The translations under genes were made by a program, and so were the position numbers. The notes below the pieces were generated by a model that was not told where the DNA came from, made no database searches, and worked only from the letters and a program-made list of their open reading frames with translations. This document shows positions 24,721 through 37,200 of a stretch of DNA of 64,000 nucleotides, one piece after another. The stretch's first letter is position 1. Every line of letters begins with the position of its first letter. Location of the stretch: positions 517,191 through 581,190 of the forward strand of contig VXAI01000191.1 of NCBI GenBank assembly GCA_013399305.1. The letters run 5' to 3'. The stretch is from Rostratula benghalensis (taxonomy: Eukaryota > Chordata > Aves > Charadriiformes > Rostratulidae).

Positions 24721-25894
24721 GTGGGGAAGACTGAAATACAGTATGGGGCTGCCAGAAGGAGCTTCAGTCTTCCTACTGGCAGACTCTGTTTTCTTTATTA
24801 AGTTGAATAAATACACTGTTTTAAAGACAAGGAAAGTTTACCTGCACTGGTAGGATCTGTTCAACTTCCATGTATTTCCTCAACTGGATGGTCTCAATGT
24901 TTTCAGAACGAGCAAAGAAGGGAATTTGTTTCCTTGGTCTCCTGCTGATGGGTAGTTGGAGGCTGTATGCTATGCTCTGTGGATGATGAAATAGTGTGAT
25001 GTTTTGATTTGATTAAGTATGAGAGCTGATAGACTAATCCATGCTATGGCTGAGAGCTGGGCTAGTCATCTTACTGTGATTAACTGGATATTTTAACATG
25101 TGCCCTGGGCCATGTTCTCTTAGTTACACATTCACTTTATCTACATCTACAATGCTGCAACAGTTTAAGTTAAATTCTATTTTTCAACTAGTTTGGTTAA
25201 TCTAATGTGAAAAGACTCTGTTTAAATTCTTTTTGCTAAACTTACAGTGTTTTAATCTAAATAGGTTGGGAACAGGGCTAAACTAAGCCAAAATAAGAAA
25301 TTCTTGAAACAAGCATCAAAATATATGATTGTAACCAGGCAAGCTTAGTAAAATTGCAGGCTGTGTTTCTGGAGGAGATTCACGTCACCTGCCCCGCTCC
25401 CATCTCCCCTTCTCCTGGGTCTACGAGGCAGCAATAATACCCTGAGCTTCATTTGAGCTAAATACATGAAGTGATTTTGTAACCTCCCTGCAAGCCACAA
25501 CTTCACCATTTCAGATACGTGTCAGGTCTTAAAGAGCCACTAATCCACTGATGGTTGGAAGGTTTTGCTGTAGGATATGAGACATATTTTGCACTGCCAT
25601 CTTGTTCCGTGGCACCGCTATTGGCCAATGATGCAAACAGGATTCTGGGCAACATGAATGTTTGGTTTGACGTGAGCTGGCTACTCTTATGCCCTACATG
25701 GAAAAAGTGACCTTTGGGCTTCACTTCCCAGGCCACAGCAGAGTGCAGGGGAAGATTATTTTTCTTGAAATGAACCATGCCTCTACAAAACTTGTCTGAA
25801 CTTGGTTGAATGCAAGTGGGAAGAGAACATGGAGGAGCACATTTCCTGAAGGAGGAGGCAGTTTCAACTGCCTGATTACTGACTAATCACCTGG
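24721..25894. other. non-genic stretch
   Basis: Nothing recognised. Confidence 0.65.
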
Positions 25895-26147
25895 GGAGGC
25901 ATGTGGATGTTGGTCACCTCCCTAGGGCAGAAGATGGGTCAAGGATGGGTGGGTCATCAGCCCATGGGTGGGGGTCAGGATAAGGCCCTGTGGGGGGAGC
26001 AGGGATTAGACAGCCCTGGAATGTCTGAGCAGGGTGATGGGGATGAAATGACACAACGTAGCTCAGGCAGGGCCCAGCCAGAGCCTCCTCTGGAAGTCAT
26101 TCCTGAGGGGAAGTGGAGAGCCTGAAGGCTGCTCAGCAGGGCTGCCT
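25895..26147. other. G-rich segment with G-quadruplex-type motif
   Basis: Clearly richer in G than its surroundings. At 25947-25974 the + strand has G-tracts GGG, GGG, GGG and GGGGG with loops of 1, 12 and 1 bases. The 12-base loop contains CCCAT, which can also pair with the first ATGGG, so two alternative folds are possible. The segment directly precedes the CR1 fragment at 26148. It may be a diverged 5' extension of that element, but I could not align it. Confidence 0.45.
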
Positions 26148-26480
26148 GGGTTGTTCAGTCTGGAGAAGAGAAGGCTGAGAGGAGACCACGTATGGTGGGG
26201 GTCAGTCTCTTCTCCCAAGTCACAGGTGATAGGACAAGAAGAAATGGCCTTAAGCTGCATCAGATTGGATATGAGGAAAAAAATTTACACTGAGAGGGTT
26301 ATTAAGCATTGGAATGGGGAGCCCAGGGAAGTGGTCGAGGCACCATCCCTGGAGGTTGACATAGTGCATAGTGACATGGCTTAGTGATTGGTTGTTGTTT
26401 TTTATCAGTTAGGTTGATGGCTGTACTGGATGATCTCAAAGATCCCTTCCAACCTAGACAGTTCTATGATTCCATGATTT
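26148..26480 (+). mobile_element. CR1 LINE fragment, 5'-truncated with internal deletion
   Basis: Begins GTTGTTCAGTCTGGAGAAGA, continues AAGGCTGAGAGGAGACCACG, then jumps to GGGGGTCAGTCTCTTCTCCC, so the usual CR1 text between those points is missing. It then shows GGTGATAGGACAAGAAGAAA, TGAGAGGGTTATTAAGCATT, GATGATCTCAAAGATCCCTT and ends TTCTATGATTCCATGATT, the 3' octamer repeats. This gives a + orientation. A short frame at its 5' end reads [11 protein letters not shown], the ORF2 C-terminal word also seen on the minus strand at 11.3 kb. Confidence 0.95.
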
Positions 26481-28939
26481 TTCCAAGTTTTTCTCAGAAG
26501 ACTCCAGAGCTGCCATCATTTCTCCAAAAGTTCTCCCCTCTCAGTGCTTGTCCTCCTAAGCTAGGTGCTGGCACTCAAGACCCTCACTCCACACCATGGA
26601 GGCTACCCGTATTTCTGAACCCTCATGAGCTCAGCTTGCTGTACTAGTAGTCCTTGTACACCCTAAATGTCTCCTGTACCCGTGTCCTGCATGCTGTGTG
26701 CTGTACATGATTATGGGAGTGCTTTCAGGGCTGACTACAGCCATGATGGGAGGAGGCACCACACTGGAGTGATGCCATCTCTCATATTACATTGGGGGAA
26801 AGTGAGTGGCTGTCCCCAGGAGCAGCTGCCTCCTGTCCTTGAACTCTCACAGTTGAAGCGAGAGAGGATAAATCATGTTTTTAATGCAGAGCATTAACCA
26901 GTTCACAAGCCAAACTCAGGGTTGTGGAGGAGAGCTGATAGACTGTAAGTTGCAGACTACTAAGCAGAGGAATGTGTTTGTTTCTGGCAGATTAGAGGGG
27001 CATGCTGAACCATGAAAAGAAAGAAAAGGGATAAAATAAGGACAAAAAAGAGAAAAGAAAGCACCTTTCTGTGTTCTCCAGAGAGCCAAATCTCAGAGCT
27101 TCCTGGAGGCCTTTTATTCTGGAGAACATCCTTGTTCCCTGGAGAAATACAAATAATTCAACATTATTTACACGTAAGGGTCTTTAAACTTTTGGATGTC
27201 AAGAAATACCTGCCAGTTTCAAGACCTTTTCATGTAGGGCATTTGCATGCACACCAGCTAAGTCTATACTAGCAAATTAAACAGTGCCAGTGCTCAGGCC
27301 CAAGCCCTGGGACTTTCTAATCTCTGCTGTCAAGTCAGCTGAGCCATGGCTGGCACAGACACAAAGCCAGGGAACCGTCTGGGACTCAGCAGAGGCTGGG
27401 GACCACTGCAGCACCCGGCTGCAGGGAGCAGTGGTCCTCCCCATCATCTGAACCACATCACTGGAGAAAATCGAAGTGTCTGTCTGCAGTTGTCTGAGTC
27501 TTGGTTCCACAGTTCACTTCAGCATGGCTGCAACTTAAATTGCTAATTAGAGGTGGGATTTAACTCCGTACTTGAGTGAGCGCTCCATTGAACTAGAACA
27601 TCAGTATAGTTAAATTTCTGCTTCCTCTCAACAGTTTGCCTCCTAGAAGAGAACCACATATCCCACTAGGCCAAAATACTTGGAGCAATAAAGAAGAAAA
27701 TATACAAGCAAGACAGTGCCTTATCTTTGTAGGTTAAAATATAACAATGTTAGAAAAAACATTTTTTAGTGTATGTCTATAATGATGGCATTTTTAAATT
27801 GTATTAAATCCCCCCTAAAATTAAACACTGCTCATGTCACTGTCTATATTGTTGATTATATTTCAGACATCTCCTGTTTTCACAGACAAATAGCTATCCC
27901 TTTTAATAAGTCTCAAAAATATATACACATGTGCAGAAAAATCCCAACACTCCAGGTCAAAAACGTGTGACAGCTGCATATACAGAAATCTAGATTCTGG
28001 CCTGTACACATCACTTATTTTTCTTGCTGTATGCTTCCTCTGAATTTTGATATCACCAAAACAAATGCATCTTCTGTCTGTGAACTATCCACAGTGTGTC
28101 TTTCTGCCCAGATGTTTGTGTGACACTGTTCACAGAGCAATGTTACATCTGTGGTTAAATAGCCCAAATATCAATGGTTGATCAGGGGAGTTATTGTGGA
28201 ATTTGTTCTAGCCTCTGGCTTGTGGCTTCATCCATTTTTAAGTTTGACTCAAGTTATCCATCTGATGCAAATGGCTCCAAGTTATCTCTTCTATAAATGC
28301 CAGATGCTGTCACCTGGACTCAAATCTATGCTTAATGCTATAAAAGATAGCTGTATTTTACCAGCTTCTGTTATTTAAATGAGCTGAACGTGTTTTGCTG
28401 ATCACTTGACTGAAACTAAAGGATTGTGAGTATGTGTGCTTTGTTGTCAGCTGCTAGTGAAAGATCAAAGAGGTGGTACTGAGCACTGTCACAGATTCTA
28501 ATTAATTAGCACTTATTTGCTTACATCTCAAGTTAGTCCATAAGTAGCCCCCTAAATCTGAAGTAATTGGTGACTTGTTATATTTTTTAAATAATGTAAT
28601 TTTATTTTCTAATTTTTTGTGTATGCATACTGTTGTGGTTGTAAGGAATATTGGGTTTAAGTCTTCTAATCTAATAAAATATATTTCTGTTCTTTTGAGG
28701 CACCCTGCAAATAGGATGTGAATAAATTTTTTGATTGACTTACCTGTAATAGAAATATTCCAACAGTAGCTCTTCATTTTTGAGATATATCACATTGAAT
28801 CTAACTCTGAGAGTTGATTCTGAACATAAGTGCATCATCTCTCAGTGGCAGCTTCAGATTCAGTCACTTTTCAAAATTCCCCAAGCAGCTTTAGCTTTAA
28901 CAGCTTGGTATAGATCAGTACAAATCTATAGATTTTCTT
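26481..28939. other. non-genic stretch
   Basis: No exon or element recognised. Purine-rich AAGAAAAG text at 27010-27060. The other open frames are short. Confidence 0.65.
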
Positions 28940-29060
28940 TAGAAACTTTTTAAAAATACCACCTCTAGTCATTAATGATCAAAATTGTGGCTAATTAGCC
29001 ACAGATGAGTTTGGGCTTTCTTCCTAATACCAACAGATGGGTATCCCAATAACATACAGA
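28940..29060. promoter_or_regulatory. 18-bp perfect palindrome with TAATTA core
   Basis: TGTGGCTAATTAGCCACA at 28986-29003 is a perfect palindrome centred on TAATTA, the core of paired or dimeric homeodomain sites. ATTAATGATCAAAA just upstream adds another homeodomain-type word. Perfect 18-bp palindromes are unexpected by chance at any given place. A dimeric homeodomain site is the natural reading, but that is inference. Confidence 0.4.
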
Positions 29061-31989
29061 AAATACCACCATGGACAACATTAACTATTTTCTAAATAAT
29101 TTTATTGTAAGGCAATCCAAGGCTGAATGGATAGAACTATAACTTCACCTTTATTTTCGGAGGTGCTAAAGAAGTTATTGATATAATTTTGACAAGTTTG
29201 AATAGCTATTGAGGGCTGGCAGAGTGGTGGGCTTTTGTTTTGTTTGGTCTTTCTGTTTTGTTTTGAATTTGCCTCTGCATGCACTGTAAGCAACTTCGCA
29301 ATGAGTTTTATGTGAAAGCTGTTTTATTAATGGCAGTGAAATTTCTTTGACCACCTGTCAGAAAGTAAGGTTAAGTGTGAAAATAATGACACCTAAACCT
29401 GTTAGAGTCCTGTATGTGAATGTGCATTTTTGTATATGTTTGTAGAAGGAGAGAATCCAGCTACTTTTCTACCTAATTAGCAATATAATTTCAAATACAA
29501 GAAAGTGCTTAGCTCATTGGATGAACATTTAAACTACAGCAACAGACAGGAAGCAACAAAGTTCACAACTTCTTTCCCGTTGGTCCACTTAAGTCTAACT
29601 GAAAGTAATTGCCTTTCAGGCCAGAGTCTATCATTGCAAAACCCAAACAGAATCACATAGAAAAATTAGTTTCCACAAAGCTTTCCAGATTACAAAAAAA
29701 CCTTTTCATATACTGTTTCACTATAGAAGAGTTGTTGACCGGAGACTTCATATGATCATGTAGCTGATACGAGTCCAATGGTATTGTGACCATAAGAAGC
29801 AAAACCTTGTGATCTCTTTGGTGGAATAAAATAGATGACAAGCCTAAGGAGCTTGTGACAGCTTGTGATAAAGGACGCAGAGCAGTGCAGGAGTCCAAAA
29901 GACCTAGAGTTTGTTCTGAGTTGATAGCTTCATGCCAGTTGTGCTGCTGTCATCCAAGTATGTAAGAATGGAATGGGCAGCTTTGGGCTGTGACTCTGTC
30001 CCCTAAGCAACTGGTGAGAGAAAGTATTTTTCATTGGTGTAATGTAATAACTTGTTACAAGGAGAGGAGGAGCTTTTCCAAGAGCTTTGCAAGTTTATGA
30101 GCTGCAGATAGGTACTCTTAATCTTAAATTCCACATGGCAATGAACTTCAGAAACCTCCTCACCATGAGGATGAGTACCTACATTCTCTTCAATCAGCTT
30201 AAAGCATTCATGGTGGTTTTGCCTTGGTGGTAATGTCATGGTTGTATGTAATGAAGAATAGTTGGAGAAGTATATCTGTTTTTCATTTTACTCAGTGGCT
30301 GCCTGAGGACAAAGCTAAGAAAAAGTCTCTTGGTACTGGGACTCTTTTTACTTTGTAGTAAAAAGTACACTGGGACAACAGAAAGCTTTCTGGGTCTTTG
30401 AAGGTCAACACACTTAGGTAAAAAAAACTAAAGGACTGGAGTATCAACAGAGGATATTCTCATGCTTTGATATTATTGCAGACGTTTCTGTCTCAGATTA
30501 TGAAAACAACCATTTATAACTCTTTTTAAAAATAACTAAATGGATATATGTTCAGAGATACATAATTTCTTTACATTTGACTACACAATGACATAAAGAA
30601 TGGGTTTAGTTAGAGATGGAAAAAATTCGCCATCCATTTTGAATCTAAAGAAACATGTATTTTGCTGTAAGGTGGATTGTATCTTTGCTTTGTGTCTCAT
30701 AGTTCTCTTATACTTGGGCTTATTTAATGAACTTGCATCAAACTGGCATGAATCACTTTAAGGTGCTGCAAAAAGCTCAGGAAGAATAAATTTTTTATTT
30801 TTATTTTTTTAAAAGAAAATGCATCAGACAATTCCAGTAGGAAAAGACCAGATCCCTAACAGAACAATCACAGTACAGGGTTGTAGATAACCTTAATGGG
30901 CAGACAGCATAATCTCTGTCCTAGCATTCTGCTGTCTCTTTGTGTCCTTTACATTTATTTCCCCTATTATGTTTAACTTACCCCTTGTGGACTCAGTCCC
31001 AGAGAATGAGAAGGGATGGCCAAAGGATGCATGTTTTTTCTTGGGAAATCTAGACATCATGTTTAATATTGCTTAATCAAATGTGTACTTGAATGATGTC
31101 TTAAGCTCCTTTCTGCTTGAAGTTTTAATTGGCTGCAGAAAAAACCTCAGAAGGAACCTCTTTCCAAATAAAGTTCCTTAAGGTCACTTGTTCTTCCTCT
31201 TAAGATTAAATTCCTGCCCAGGAGCTGAGAAAAAAACAACCATGAGAAATGTGCATAGAAAATATTCAGCAGCAAGTAATATCCGCTGGTAAATTGGGGG
31301 AATCTCAGTTGTATGCAGTGGTTGTCACATCGTTTTAAACACACTGATTAATGGGTGGATCTATTACTGAAAGCATGCATGCTTAATTTATTCAAAGAAG
31401 TTGAGTGTATGTCACCACTCACAGACCTGTTTCTCTAGCCTAGCGTTTCGCATTTACAATGTTATAACTACTGAGAACACAATGGAAGGAAGACAAGTGT
31501 AACTCGTAGCACAAAGAACTAAAAATACAATGTGATCTGTAAGTGATATAAACTGACATAGAAGAAAACATCAGTCGTATAATTTAAATCCAATAGAAAT
31601 GGAGCTGTCATCAGTGTTTGGATATACATATACTTAGATTAAACATTTTAAATTGTGACACTTAGTTCCATATTCTTTTCTTCCACCCTGTTTTATGGGC
31701 AAATGTGTTATTTGGAGAACAGCATGTGGAAACACTATGGAAATGGCAATTCTGTGAAATACCATTTGAGAACGGAGACACACTTTTAAACAAGGAATGG
31801 AATTCAGGTCAAGCATCACAAATGAAATGGTTATTGTAAAAGCAGTGAGAGCTAGCCATCTGCCACTGCAGCTCTCAAAAGGGCTGAGATGCAAGGTCTC
31901 TGCAGAGATATTCCTGTTGCAGTATCAGTTTAGGTCCACAGAAGTCTCAACTGCAGACATTAATATAGCAGCAGATTTGCTAAATTGAC
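29061..31989. other. non-genic stretch
   Basis: No gene recognised. Contains a GTTTT-type tract at 29231-29266, a short AGCTTGTGAC direct repeat at 29850-29868 and a 14-bp palindrome at 31371-31384. Confidence 0.65.
29231..29266. repeat. (GTTTT)n-like tract
   Basis: GCTTTTGTTTTGTTTGGTC then TGTTTTGTTTTG: imperfect pentamer repeats. Confidence 0.65.
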
Positions 31990-32440
31990 AAATACACTTC
32001 ATGGTTACAAAAACCTGCGCTTGTCCCCCTATACTAAAGTCAAGCAAGGAGAGGAACAGCCTTTTTGGTTATTTTTAAAGAAGGCAATTTGTGCCCCTTA
32101 AGGAACTTATCCTGAATTATTTACTCGGAGGCTGATTATAGCTCCTTTTTTTGGCATGAATAAGATGTTCTGTGTGTTGGTGCCATGCTGAAGATTTAAA
32201 TGTCCCACACATTTGATCCAGGCTGGGGCTGTGGCAACTACTGCACAGCTGATGACAACAAAGGCTGGTTTCAAGCTCATTGTCATCACCATGGTGTTAC
32301 ACCAGATGAATGGGTGGCATTGATTCTGATTGGCATATTCATTCACATGCATTCAAAGCTCATGAATTTTACTTAACACGTCCCTTTGCTTATTGGCTGG
32401 GATTTAATTGGAGTGATGTATTGCAGCACTGCTAGATGAA
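31990..32440. promoter_or_regulatory. candidate conserved non-coding block
   Basis: About 450 bases of unique, well-mixed sequence. It holds GAATTATTTACTCGG at 32114-32128, a reversed CCAAT word (ATTGGCTGG at 32392-32400) followed by GATTTAATTGGAG, and CATGAATTTTACTTAAC near 32361-32377. It is bounded on the right by a long poly-T tract. An 81-codon minus-strand frame (32107-32352) covers part of it but shows no domain. Conserved-element status is inference. Confidence 0.32.
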
Positions 32441-32450
32441 GTGGAACAGT

Positions 32451-32488
32451 TTCTTTTTTTTTTTTTTCTTGTGTTTTTTTTTTTTTTA
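32451..32488. repeat. interrupted poly-T tract
   Basis: Two T runs of about 15 separated by CTTGTG. Could be the poly-A of a minus-strand retrocopy, but no copied body was recognised on its left side. Confidence 0.8.
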
Positions 32489-33493
32489 AGTTCCCTTTCT
32501 TCCAAACCTCCCAACTAGAGACACCACAGCATTATTTTTCACAATCACCAAGGCATTTCCATGTATGCAACCTAATTCTTGGCTTTGTATTGAAGTTTGC
32601 ATTTAATATTTAGAAAGAGAAAAATAAATAGACATAGGGAGAACTCACACAGATTTAAGTGTTGACTTTCATTACTGTGTTCACAAATTGTTTATTTAAC
32701 ATTTTCTTTACATACCAAGAAAGAAAAAGGACTTTTCTGTGCTCATTTATATGATTTTTTCAACTTTCCAATATTTTAACATCTTCTTCAGCTAGCTGAA
32801 ATTGAGAATTCTGACCTATCATCTAGCAGAATGTTGATGTCTATCCAAAGAGTGAATACATTTGAGATTATGTGAATGCATCTAACAGATATACCTTTGT
32901 GTACATGTGAATATATGTTTACACTGTTGTGTATTTATCAGAAACATTCAGACAGAAAAAAACCTAAAACATTTTTAGAGGAAAAATATATGTTTTCACT
33001 GAAAAGATACCTATGTTGAATTTTTATTTGTTGCCATTTTTAACCTGAAAAGCAAAACATTTCGTCTTAACATCAAATATTTATGTCAACAAACTCAAAG
33101 TGAAACATTTGATTTGGGATCAGATCTGTTCAGATCTGATATTTTGGTTTGTTGAACAGGATGGAATTGTTTGCTTTCAAGGAAGTTCTGTATACACTGT
33201 GAAATGTATTGGCAGAAGCTAGCTGTAGCGCAGGGTCAATATAGAGAGTACCCTTTGGAAGCAATCAAGACCATCTACGGTTCATGCTTTGAGCTGAGCT
33301 ATGTCTGGAGCTCTTGAGGCTTTCTCTGTTGTTTCTAGAACTCAGGCAGAGTAGTCTTCCTGGGAAAGAGTTGTGACTAAATAACATCTGTCTGTGTCTG
33401 CATGGGGTTTGGTATTTGTTCACTCCCAGCTTCCTTTGCTTCCATTCTCCTGGAGATAATCACATCAGTCAGTGAATGGTTCACTATGGTACA
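32489..33493. other. non-genic stretch with a 22-bp hairpin
   Basis: AT-rich, no gene. ATCAGATCTG, TT, CAGATCTGAT at 33119-33140 is a perfect 10-bp-arm inverted repeat. Confidence 0.65.
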
Positions 33494-34272
33494 CATCATA
33501 GAATGGTCCAAACTGGAAGGGACCTTTAAGATCATCTAGTTCCAAACCTCCTGCTGTAGGCAGGGACACCCTCCACTAGACCAGGTTGCTCAAAGCCCCA
33601 TCCAGCCTGGCCTTGAACACTTCCAGGGATGGGTCATCCAGAACTTCTCTTCCAGTGTCTCACTCTTCCAGTGTCTCACTACCCTCACAGTGAAGAATTT
33701 CTTCCTAATATTTAATCTAAATCTCCTGTCTTTCAGTTTGAACCCATTACCCCTTGTCCTATCACTGCATTCCATGACAAAGAGTCCCTTGCCATCTCTC
33801 CTGTAGGTGGTCTTTAAGTACTAGAAGGGGCTATAAAGTCTCCCCAGTGTGTTCTCTTCTCCAGGCTGAACAGCCCCAACTCTCTCAGCCTGTCTTCAAA
33901 GGAGAGGTGTTCCAACCTCATCATCTTTGTGGCCCCCTCACTGGAACAACACCAACAGGTCCGTGTCTTTCCTTTGCTGCGACCTCCAGAGCTGGACACA
34001 GTATTCCAGGGGGGGGTCTCACGAAAGCAAAGTAGAGGAACAGAACCACCACTCTCAGCCTGCTGGCCACGCTGCTTTTGATGCAGCCCAGGATGTGGTT
34101 GGCTTTCTGGGCTGTGAGCACACATTGCCCTCTCATGTTGAGCATCCACCATCGCCCCCAAGTTCTTCTCTACAGGTCTGCTCTCAATCCATTCTCTACC
34201 CAACCTGTATTTGTGCTTGAGATTGCCCCAGTCCACATGCAGGATCTTGCACTTGGCCTTGCTGAACTTCGT
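33494..34272 (-). mobile_element. CR1 LINE fragment, longest in window
   Basis: Reverse-complement CR1 starting at its 3' end (CATCATAGAATGG, AAGGGACCTTTAAGATCATC). It runs through CCTTGAACACTTCCAGGGAT, TTTGAACCCATTACCCCTTG, GCTGAACAGCCCCAACTCTC and GCTGGACACAGTATTCCAGG to CTTGCACTTGGCCTTGCTGA, where it is truncated. Total about 780 bp. A small internal change is visible: a 16-bp tandem duplication (33648-33663 and 33664-33679, TCTTCCAGTGTCTCAC) replaces the usual GGGCAACCTG text. Confidence 0.96.
33814..34270 (-). pseudogene. CR1 ORF2 C-terminal remnant, frameshifted
   Basis: Two minus-strand frames share the ORF2 C-terminus. One starts at the high-coordinate end with CKILHVDWGNLKHKYRLG and later carries ATKMMRLEHLSFEDRLRELG and LFSLEKR. 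The other carries ILGCIKSSVASRLRV in the middle. The family text switches frame near 34130 and again near 33950, so at least two frameshifts have broken it. There is no reverse transcriptase core here, only the region downstream of it. It is non-functional. Confidence 0.85.
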
Positions 34273-37200
34273 ATTCTGTTTCTTGCCTATTGTAATGGTT
34301 TGTTATGGTATGTTATGGTCTTCTCTCTTGTTGGTTACAGAAGCTACACACAATTCATTTCATGAAAATTGTTGGATGGACTGCAAACTTATTCCACAGT
34401 GATGATGTGTAATAAAAGTTACAAATTGCTGCTGAGAGTCATACATGCTGTAAACACTGTGAGTGTACATGAATGCCATGTATATGCTTAGTATTGTTGC
34501 TAGCATGTAGAATCAATTAAAACACAACCGATTAAAGTTTTTAATGAATATGGATATAAAGCTATGAATATGTCAGGTAAGACCTAGAGTTTATTTGAAC
34601 AACTGAAGCAAACCATGAAGTGGCTTTTCTTTGGTCTTAGCTCAGTTCGGCAAATATATAAGTCAAAGCAGTAAAACAATTTATGAAAAAATGAAAAAGA
34701 CTATCTGGCAACATTACATATGTTTTGATTCTTATATATATTTTTTATATATTCTTATATATAATTAGATTTTCTGTAATTCTGAAATTAAGTATCCACT
34801 GTGAATTAAAAATTCACAAAATGGCATGACTATACAATTCTGACTACCCTCTCTTCTCCCCACCTAGCTAATATGCTGATGTGTTCAAGAATATAGTATA
34901 GCTATCAAAACCTAGCTCATACCATACCACAGTCTATACATCTCTGAGGTGCAAACCAAGAAAGCCACACATAATCCACATCAGATTTTTTTTCTCGGAT
35001 TATTGCCATGTTTCTTTTTCACAGTTTCATGTGTCATGACATTTACTGATCTATTGCTTTTCATCTATGGAATCAAACACTGTTGTTTGGAGGCAATAAA
35101 ATTAAGATTATGAACATCTGCCTAGCTATAAGTGGTTCTTTTGGTTTATCTGGCATTTGCCAGATAACAGAGTTGTGCATACAACATTGTCTGTTCTCTT
35201 GTGTGATATACTACAGGAGAAAAAATGTCTCTAGCTTTTAGAGAATTACATGCATATACCTGGGTTACGGTTAAATACAAAAAGATCTGTAACATTTGGT
35301 ATCTCTGAATCAACAGTCCGTGATTAATTTGATGGAGGATATGTCTGAAAACTACTGTGCCTTCCTTTCTGCAATTTCAAGTAGCATTACATGGCCTCAA
35401 TTGCATTCTGTGGAGACACCCTAGACCATGCTGCACGGACTAGTGAACTGTGATTGAGAATGTGAAGATTCATATTTACATTTTTCCTGAAAGTCTTTAA
35501 GAAATTCAGACTTACCTACCAGTTCTGACCAGGGCCAAACTACTGGAAACTGATGGGAGCCTTCCTATTCATTTCTCTATGCTGGATTAACCTCTCTGTG
35601 GTCCAAAGAAGCCTGTAACTGGAAGTAAATACAAATATAAACCAAACAGCTTTTAGGAAAAAGCAATGTTGGCTTTGCTCAGTGCTAAAATCCTTACTTT
35701 CTCAAGTAGTTATTTACTTCAAAATAATGTACAAACTGCAATAAAAGTATTTCTTTAAGAAAATGCCTAATGGCAAAAACCTGTAATGGAAAAGCATAGA
35801 TACAAGTAGTCCAACTGAGCTGTGTTTTATGTCAGTCACAATACATGAAAGTGTGTCTCAGGTTCCAGCCACAGTGAATCAAAGCAGATCATTACATGTA
35901 CTCAGTTACCAGGTGGAGTTTCAGATATGATATTCAGACACCCACAGTTATCTTGCATCTTTTAAAATTTTTTTTCTCACAGCTTTCCAATGGTAACAAG
36001 ACAAAAGTCTGGCAACAAACTCTTCAATATATGTTTAGAGCCACAGGATGCAGATGTAAAATCCCCCTGTAAATGAGGTGACACCAAGGTGAGATGTGAG
36101 TCTGGGTACAATGTGGATCCAGACACAGTCTCTGAAGCTGCAGTACACGCAGGGGCCAGAGTGTGATCTGTTCCTGCTGGGATTAACATCGTGATAGGCA
36201 TTTCTCCCATGTCAAATAAGAACAGAACCCAGCCTTTGCTTCCTCCGAGGGAAAAAACCCCACTATCTTAGTCCTGTTCTTTGGCTCCTTCTGCAGAAAA
36301 ACCAACATCAATCGCAAACAAAACTGTGTATAGACTATCCCACTGGAAGGAGCAAATTTTGCAAGAAATCCCTCTCCTTTGATGTACATGGTAGCACCCA
36401 GAGGTGTTGCTAGTGCAGCTTTGTTCTGTGTTGTCCCATGGGCAGGCTTTTGTGCAGCTCGCACATTCCAGCCCTTCAGCAGGGCACTGCTAGCTTAGCA
36501 ACATCAGTGTGCTGTCACTATTTGTCTGCTAAAATCCCACCATTAAGTATGCTGCTTAGAGCTGGGTTTTACAGATACTAATTACTGTCCCACCCTACCT
36601 TCTTCTTCCCCACCCTCCCCCTCCTTCAGAGACGGGATCACTGCAGCCTGTAAAGAAGACTCAGCAGTTCCTATCACTAGCTCTTTCAGAAAGGAGATTA
36701 AAGACCTTTGTTTGGACACAGTTGTTAGTTATGCTTATTCAAGAATTTTCAGATTTCCTAAATGTTGTATACTTTTGCAGTATTTTAACCACTGTCCTAT
36801 GTCCTCTCTTAAAAGCTCACAGGGTATTATCTGTTCCTGTGTGTTTCATCCTTCCCCTACTTCTCTCAGTCCTACTTCTTTGGTAACTTATAGACACCAT
36901 ATGGGTGGCGCAGAAGCTCCAGCTGGCTAGAATGAGAAGAAATGAGAAGTTTGGGTAGCAGCAGAGGCTGCAAGAAAATAGAAGATGGAAGAAAGTAACT
37001 GTCCAGATGTTGCAAGAAATCAAAATATGGCTACTCTGTTTTACCATAGTCAGTAAGTGTTGAGTCGGTCACAGCCAGCTGGACTCCTCCTTCTAATTCC
37101 AGTTATCTAAGTAGTAATTTTAACATATAACAACTCCATATACCATGAAGGTTCAGAACTTGAGTGGTATCTATATGTGTAATTGTATTTTCAAAGGTAA

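Noticed and set aside
32107..32352. 81-codon minus frame in a clean-looking block
   Set aside because: No domain, no splice signals at its edges; the block reads better as non-coding regulatory DNA.
33814..34236. 140-codon minus frame as a possible host gene
   Set aside because: It is the tail of CR1 ORF2, broken by frameshifts.
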